DNA from: Tetracentron sinense
Lineage: Eukaryota > Streptophyta > Magnoliopsida > Trochodendrales > Trochodendraceae
Assembly (NCBI GenBank): GCA_015143295.1
Contig: CM026556.1
Location: 21,948,547-22,012,546 of the forward strand
DNA: 64,000 nt
Direction: 5' to 3'
Position numbers and translations under genes: made by a program. The notes beneath the pieces are model-generated. The model made no database searches, was not told where the DNA came from, and saw only the letters and a list, made by a program, of their open reading frames with translations. Positions 36,601 to 45,600 of this stretch are shown one piece after another. How positions within the stretch are numbered: the first letter of the stretch is position 1; the number at the start of each line of letters is the position of its first letter.

Positions 36601-39600
36601 AATTTCATGTTATTACCTTGTTTAATAGGGTATAATTCTCAATGATATGTCTTCATATGTGTTAAATTAAAATTAAATGGTGCAGGGTGTTTAAAATGCT
36701 TAAACAGATGAAAAAGTGGGAAAATAGAGCCTACGATTGATCGGAAGTCACCACCGATCGATTGGAGGAGACCTAGGGGTTGGCCAAGCTTTCTGGGTGA
36801 CATACGATCGATCGTAGGCATCGATCGGAGGGAACCAAGGAAATTGGGTAAGCCCTTGTTTTGTGGGAGATCGATCGCACCATGTGCGGCGATCGATTGC
36901 ATCTGTCTATATGGCTCTGATCGATCACAGTTAAGCTTCGATCGATCACAGCTTGCGCACAGGATTTTTAAAAAGGATACGGAAATTAAGGTTTTAACCC
37001 TTAGACTATAAATAGTCATTCTAATTCGAGGGTTTTAGAGTCTAAAAGGTTCTAAACTTAATTTGGGAGAGAAAATGGGAAAGACCCAGGGTTTCAAGAG
37101 GGGTTTTACTAGGGGAAGAAGGATTTTGCTTGGAGAAGAAGAATCTTGGCTTGGAAATCGCCCCCAAAGCCACGTGGAGCATTCTCTAGTGATTTAGATC
37201 GAAGGGAACAATCCCTAAGGTCGATATACCTTCTAACCTAACTCTAATATGGTGTTTGTATGTTTAAATAAGATTGGACATGAACTATTGGGTGTTTTAC
37301 AAGATTATACAAGGATTATTAACTATTGAGCTTGAAATGGAGGTTTTGCATGTATTATAAATACAATTGAATATGAATGGGGGATCTTAACTATGAAGGG
37401 GGATTTTGCATGCGTTTAAGACTTTTGATGATTATGAATTTGGCTATGGTACTATTGATTGTTGTTTAAACTTTAAATTTATGGTTAATTGAAATGGAGG
37501 ATGAGAATTATGATGGATTGAGTTTTGAATGAATGAATATTAGATAGGGATGAATGGTTATGGTGTTTGAATGAATGTGTGAGAGAATAGGCTTATATTG
37601 TGGAGGAAGGTAGTAGATGAACAAATGGTGGAATAAAGGAATAATGGGTGTAAATTGTGGTGTTGATGTGTACTTATGTCATGGAATTGTATAATTAGGA
37701 TATGAATTATTGATGATCGTGGTGTTAAATTATGCCTATCTATCTTGTATGGTGATTGACATTTAGTAAGACCAAAACCTATCTATCTTGTATGGTGATC
37801 GACATTCAATAAGACCAAAACTTCCAAGTTGGGGATTCTCTAACCAAGTAGATGTACCGTGGCAGAGGATCGGAATCTAAGGGATGACTGATCTCAAATA
37901 TTAATCACGATTCACGACACTCAAGCACAAGTTCACATGTGTGGTAGGTTACAAGTCTCACGAGTACACGAGCATGACATGGACTTTGCATGGGCATTGT
38001 GCATCATTTTACAAGGACTATGTGCATCATTTTACAAGGACTTTGTGCATCATTTTACAAAAATACTTAATCATGGAAACTAAAGTACAAGTACCAAATC
38101 ATGGACACTAGATTACAAGGTGCTCCAGGAAACCGTTGATGCTCTCCATGGATATGATTGCAAGTCTTGGATAATGCATCATGGATTTTGATCACGAGGA
38201 GCTCTGGCGGTATAGGCCCACTATCGATGCTTTTTATGGATATGAAATAAGACCTAAATACTATCTCAGGGGAATACACATGCATGAAATTCATGGTTCA
38301 AGTTCAAGTGTCACAAAAGTACACGAGTCAAGGTGTTGTCATGATATGCTCACATGTTTTCCGCACTATTATTATGTATATATCATATGAAATTGTAATT
38401 GATTATATAAACTGTTGCATGAACCTGATATTGATTATGTACGTGTTATTTCTAATGTTAGTTAGACTGGATATCCACTGATTTATTCAATACTCAGTCG
38501 ACCTGTTATTATCGTCAGGTCTTGAGCCAGAGCCTACAGGCATACCTTGGGTTGAGGAGGAATACCAGGAGGAGGGAGAGATAGGTGACCTATTTGAGGA
38601 GGGAACAAGTGACTTAGATCGTTTCCCTTACTATTAGACTAATATTCCGTTTATTTGAGAGGAAAATTGTAATAGACTTGTTATACTCTTAGTAGATGTT
38701 ACTTTAGACTTGGTTTTATTTTGGACATCACGGTGGTTGATCGAATTATTAGTTGTGTTCATATTGGTCTTATGATATACAGGATAGTTGGTTTATATTG
38801 AAATTTTATTATTGTCATATTTTGGAGACTTGATATTTAGTTATTGCCTTGTGTGCTATGAAGTCAAGCAGGGATACTTAATGTCACGGCCTAAAGTCTC
38901 ATTATGACTAAGGTAGGGTTTGGGGGCACGACAGAGGTGGTATCAGAGCCCAAGGCATTAGGTCCCATAGGGCTAAGGTATACAGGTCCACCAGGAACGA
39001 AGAGAGTCCTTCGGTTATTTTAAGCTTAAATTTGAGAGTTTACTTTATACGTTGAACTATTCCCTATATAATGAGTGGTTTATGGTTACTTCAGGGCTAT
39101 CGTCATGAGACATGGCACTCGAGGTAACCCAAATGAGAGTGGCAATGGATCAGACGAAGGCACATCTGAGGGTGTTGGCCAGCTAGATATAGGTCATATT
39201 TCGGAGACCCTCACCACAGCCATTACTCAGCAGACTGTTTTGCTAGCAGCAGGAAAGGCAAGCTCATGCTCATCCACCTCGACAACATAGAGTGGAAGCC
39301 TTCAGGAAGATGAGTCCCCCGGCTTTTTATGGCAGCACGGATCCAGTAGTGGCAAAGTTGAAGATTATGCAACTGGAGAAGATATTCTCTGTACTGGAGC
39401 ACCGATGAATAGAGAGTGAAATGGGAAGGCGAGGCCGAACATTGGTGGAGGGTCGCAGCAAGACAGATGAATGAAGTACGGGTTGGTCAGGCATGGATAT
39501 AGGGAGAGTTCCTCGATGTTTTTTACGAGCAGTACTTCCCAATACACGTGAGGGAGCAAAAAGAGATTGAATTCTCCACCCTTCAACAAGAAAGTATGTC

Positions 39601-42600
39601 AGTGGCCGAGTATGAGGCCAAGTTCATCGAGTTCTCTAGATTCGCGCCTCATTTGATCACCACACCGTGCATGAAGGCAAGGAGGTTTCAAAGAGGGTTG
39701 AGAGATTCCATCCGAGATAGGTCGTGATCCTGTGACTTGGATCATGTCGAGAAGTGAGCAAGCGAGCTCTGATAGCTGAGAAGAGTTCGGCGAAGTTCTT
39801 GAAGAAGAGGAAGAGGATTCAAGCAGGTAGTTATGGCCTGCAGTATAAGAGGCCAAGGATGTCAGGTCTAGTGCCTGTTGCCAGGCTTACTCTTTACCAG
39901 AGGCCTGCACCAGTAGCACCTCAGGCACCACAAGCCACCCTTCCTACACCTTGGGTACCGACACACCCATTATGCGGCCATTGTGGCTAGAGACACCCGA
40001 CATGGGAGTGTTGATCAGTCACTGAGGGTGCTTTCGCTATGGGGACTTACCCACCGGATTAGAGAGTGCCCAATTCAAGCTCAGTAGATGCCTCCACGGA
40101 TTTAGTCCCAGGGAGCGAGGCCCCTATTCAGGCAGCCCACGCAGCAAAGGCCACCTCAGGGCCCCAGACCCCAGCAACCCCCCCAGCCAGCTCAGGGCCG
40201 GGTGTTCGCCATGTCAGAACAGGATGCACGGGCGTCCGATGACGTTGTACAGGGTACGTTTACTCACGAATCGCTTTAAATTTGATAATTTAATGATTGT
40301 TTGATGATTGAAATTGTTATGTAAATATTGACATGATATGTATATGATATTTGTTGTGCATATTATTTGACACACTTATTTATATATCCAATTCAGGCAC
40401 TCTGTTGATAAATGACTGTCTAGCCCGTGTATTGATCGACACCGGGTCGACTCATTCTTTCATTACCCCTAGCTTCGCACAAGCCTTCCCTTCAGAACCA
40501 AGTCGATTAGACCATAAACTATCCATTGCTACACCTGTTGGTAGTTCAGTCATCACTGATAGAGTCTACCGCACTTGTGTTATTCGGATTAGACAACGAG
40601 ACAACGAGAAATGTCAACTGATCTGATTGTTCTTGAATTCTGAGACTTCGATGTCATACTAGGCATGGATTGGCTTTCCGATTACCATGGCCACATTGAC
40701 TGTTTCGGAAAGGTTGTCAATTTTAAGTCGTTCAATGAGCCTCCTTTTTGTTTCCAAGGATTAAAGATGAAAGATTTGGCTCAATTCGAGACACTGAGCC
40801 TTGCTCAAAGGCACCGGATTCCTCGAGTATTCTTGTTGTAAGGAAATTCATGGATGTCTTTCCCAAAGACTTGCTTGGTTTGCCGCCGAGCAGAGAGATT
40901 GAGTTTGTAGTTGACCTGGCTCCGGGTACTACACCCATCTCTCGTGCACCATATAGAATGGCTCCAGCAGAGATGAAGGAGCTAAAGGAGCGAATTCAAG
41001 AGTTGTTCAATAATGGGTTCGTCCGCCCAAGTGTGTCACCTTGTGGAGCCCCGGTGTTATTTGTGAAAAAGAAGGATGGTTCGATGAGGATGTGCATCGA
41101 CTCTTGGCAGTTGAACAAAGTCACCATCAAGAACAAGTATCCTCTGTCAATGATCGATGACTTGTTCAATCAGTTGCAAGGAGCGAAGTATTTCTCCAAG
41201 ATCAACTTAAGGTCGGGTTACCATCAGTTGAAGATAAAGGTTGAGGATGTGCCCAAGTCTACATTCGAAACCAAATATGGGCATTATGAATTTCTAGTCA
41301 TGCCATTTGGATTGACTAACACGTCGACGGCCTTTATGGATCTCATAAACAGAATATTCAGGCCAGCTTTAAACCGCTTCGTGATTGTATTTGTGGGTGA
41401 TATTCTGGTGTACTCCAAGACACAGAATGAGCATGAGATGCATCTTCGAACTACACTGAAGAGACTCCGTGAGCATGAGTTGTATGCTAAGCTTAGCAAG
41501 TGCGAGTTCTGGCTAGAAAATATAGCACTTCTAGGCCAAGTGGTGTCAGGAGAAAGGATTTCAGTGGACCCTGCTAAGATAAAAGCAGTGTCGAGTTGGG
41601 GAAGACCAAAGAGCATCACGGAGATCCGAAGCTTTTTGGGCCTCACTGGATATTATCGACGGTTTGCGAAAGGATTTTCCAGTTTGGCAGCCCCGCTCAC
41701 TCATTTAACTCAAAAGAATGTCAGATTCGAGTAGAATGAGAAGTATGAAAGGAGCTTCTTTGAGTTGAAGAAGCGTCTCACTACCGCACCAATCCTCACA
41801 GTTCCTTCTGGGAGCAGAGGTTTTGTAGTATATAGCGACGCTTCACTCATTGGATTAGGTTGTGTTCTCATGCAGTACAGGAAGGTTATTGCCTATGCCT
41901 CCCGACAGTTGAAAGACCACGAGAAGAACTATCCTACCCATGACTTGGAATTAATAGCTGTAGTTTTCGCTCTGAAAATCTGAAGACATAACTTGTACGA
42001 TGAGCAGTTTGAATTATTCACCGATCAAAAAAGTCTAAAATATATGTTCTCACAGAAGGAGCTGAATTTGAGACAATACCGTTGGTTGGAATTCCTCAAA
42101 GGACTATGACTGCTCTATTCAATACCACCTAGGGAAAGCCAATGTGGTGACAGATGCGCTAAGTCGAAGACCTATGGGATTCTTGGCTCATCTAATGGTC
42201 CAAGAATGGAGGCTACTTGAAGATATGTCTAACCTAGATATGGGATTCAGTGTTGGAGCATCTGGAGCCTTAGTAGCTAATATTGTGGTTAGGCCGACCA
42301 TTTTGGACAAGATCAAAGAGCATCAAGGATCGGATAAGGAGTTGCAAGCCTATTGGGCCAAGTCTTTTCAAAAGGGCAGTCGGGATTTCTGCATGAATGG
42401 GAGAGTTGCTCTCACTTTCAGGGGAAGACTATGTGTCCCAACCAATGAGGAACTAAGGCAGAAGATTTTGGATGAGGCACACCGATCCAAGTACACTGTC
42501 CATCCAAGAAACACTTTTGGTGGAGGAACATTAAAAGGGATGTAGCCACCTATGTGTCCAAATGTTTGGTTTACTAACAGGTCAAAGCTAATCACCAGAG

Positions 42601-45600
42601 ACCGGCAGGACTTCTTCAATCACTTCTTATTCCTAAGTAGAAGTGGGAAAATATTTCTATGGACTTCATTGTGGGTTTGCCGAGGACAGTGAAGAACTTC
42701 GGTGTCATTTGGGTTGTGGTCGACCGATTGACTAAGTCGACTCACTTTCTTCCGTACCGAACCACGTTCAATCGCAACCAGTTGGCCAACCTTTACATTA
42801 AGGAAGTGGTCTATTTGCACGGAGTGTCAGTCAGCATTGTATCTGATCGAGACCCCAAGATTTACTTTCAGATTCTAGAAGAGTTTTCAGCAAGCCATTG
42901 GTTGCCATTTCGTATCCAGTACGGCATTCCATCCGCAAACAGATGGCCAAACCGAGAGCGTGAACTAGATCATAGAGGACATGCTATAGGCTTGCATGTT
43001 AGACTTCTAGGGCCTACAACAACAGTTATCAAGCGAGCATTAAGATGGCACCATTTGATGCACTTTATGGGAGAAGTTGCCGTTCACCATTGTGTTAAGA
43101 TGAAGTCGGTGAGAGAAGTCTTCTGGGTCCTGAAATCATTAGGCAGACCATTGACAGGGTCCAACTGATCAGGGAAAGGTTGAAGACGGCTCAAAGTAGG
43201 CAAAAGAGCAATACCGATACTCGTAGGAGGGATATTGAGTTCTTAGTTTGAGATTTTGTATTTGTTAAGATCTCGCCTACAAAGGGTGTGATGAGGTTTG
43301 GCAAGTGAGGCAAGTTGAGCCCAAGGTATGTGGGACCTTTTGAGATCACCACCCGGATCACGGAAGTTGCTTATCGGGTTACCTTGCCACCTCACATGGC
43401 AAGCGTGCATAATGTCTTCTACATATCTACGTTAAGGAAGTACATCCCGGATATGTCGTATATTATTTATTTGGAACCGTTAGAGATCCGTGAAGATTTA
43501 ACTCTTGTTGAACAACCGACTCAATTTTGGACCGAAAAGAGCAAGTCTTGGGCACGGAGACCATTCCCCTAGTTCTTTTGCGTTGGCAACACCATGTCGT
43601 AGAAGAAACCACGTGGGAGCAAGAGGATGAAGTCCGAGAAAAGTACCCTTACCTATTCGACTAAAGTGCATAATTTCGAGGCGAAATTCTTACAAGGGGG
43701 GAGGATGTAGAGACCTGGAATTAATTTAATGTTATTACCTTGTTTAATAGGGGTATAATTGTCAAGGATATGTCTTCATGTGTGTTTACTAATAATTAAA
43801 TGGTGCAGGGTGTTTAAAATGCTTAAACGGATGAAAAAGTGAGAAAACAAAGCCTACGATCGATCGGAAGTCACCATCGATCTATCGGAGGAGATCTGGA
43901 CGTTGGGCAAGCTTTCTAGGTGATCTACGATCGATCGCAGGTAACCTATGATCGATCGGAGGTAACCAAGGAAATTGGGTATGCCCATGTTTTATGGGCG
44001 ATCAATCGCACCGTGTGCGGCGATCAATCACACCTGTTTGTATGGCTCTGATTGATCACAGTTAAGCTCCGATCGATCGCAGCTTACGCACAGGATTTTT
44101 AAAAAGATTATGAAAATTAGGATTTTGAACCCTTGGACTATAAATAGTCATTCTAATTTAAGGGTTTTAGAATCTAAAGGTTTTAAACCTAATTTGGGAG
44201 GAAAAATGGGAAAAACTTAGTGTTTCAAGAGTGGTTTTGCTTGGGGAAGAAGGAACTTGCTTGGAGAAGAAGAATCTTAGCTTGGAAATCGCCCTCAAAG
44301 CCACATAGAGCATTCTCTAGCGATTTGGGTCAAAGGGAACGATCCCTAAGGTCGATATACCTTCTAACCTATTTCTAATATGGTGTTTGTATGTTTAAAT
44401 AGGATTGGACATGAACTATTGGGTGTTTTATAAGATTATACATGGATTATTAAATATTGAGCTTATTGAGTATCAATGGGGGATCTTAACTATGAAGGGG
44501 GAATTTCCATGTGTTTAAGGCTTTTGATGATTATGAATTTGGCTATGGTACTATTGATTGTTGTTTAAATTTATGATTAGTTGAAATGGAGGATGGGAAT
44601 TATGATGGATTAGGTTTTGAATGAATGAATATTATATTGGGATGAATGGTTATGGTGTTTGAATTAATGTGTGTGAGAATGGGCTAATATTGTGGAGGAA
44701 GGTAAGAGATGAACAAATGGTGTATTGAAGGGAATAATGGGAGTGAATTGTGGTGTTGATGTATACTCTTACGCCATGGAATTGTATAATTACGATATGA
44801 ATTATTGATGATCTTGGTGTTAAGATTATGCCTATCTATCTTGTATGGTGATCGACATTCGAGTAGGCCAAAACTTAGAAGTCTTCTAGGTCAGAGATTC
44901 TCTAACCAAGTAGATGTACCTTGGCGGAGGATTGGAATCTAAGGGATGACTGATCTCGAATATTAATCACGACACTGAAGCACAAGTTCACATGTGTGGT
45001 AGGTTACAAGTCTCACGAGTACACGAGCATGACATGGACTTTAAATGGACACTGTGCATCATTTTCCAAGGACTCTACGCATCATTTTACAAAGACTCTG
45101 TGCATCATTTTATAAGAACATTGAATCATGGACACTGAAATACAAGTACCGAATCATAGACACTGGATTACAAGGAGCTCCGGGAAACCGTTGATGCTCT
45201 CCATGGATACGATTGCAAGTCTTAGATAATGCATCATAGATTTTGATCACAAGGAGCTCTAGGGCATAGGCTCGTTGTCGATGCTCTCCATGGATATGAA
45301 ATAAGACCTAAATACTATCTAATGGGGAATACACATGCATAAAATTCATGGTTCAAGTCCAATTATCACAAAAGTGCATGAGTGAAGGTGTTGTCATGAT
45401 ATGCTAACATGTTTTCTGCACTCTGATTATGTGTATATCATATGAAATTGTTATTGATTATGTAATGTGTTATTGCTAATGTTAGTTAGACTGGATATCC
45501 GCTGAGTTATTCAATACTCAGTCGACCTGTTATTGTCGTCAGGTCTTGAGCCAGAGCCAGAGCCTACAGGCATACCTTGGGTCGAGGAGAATACCAAGAG

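Noticed and set aside
38938..38950. Possible tRNA-like sequence
   Set aside because: It is only the 13-base primer site complementary to initiator tRNA-Met; no cloverleaf follows.
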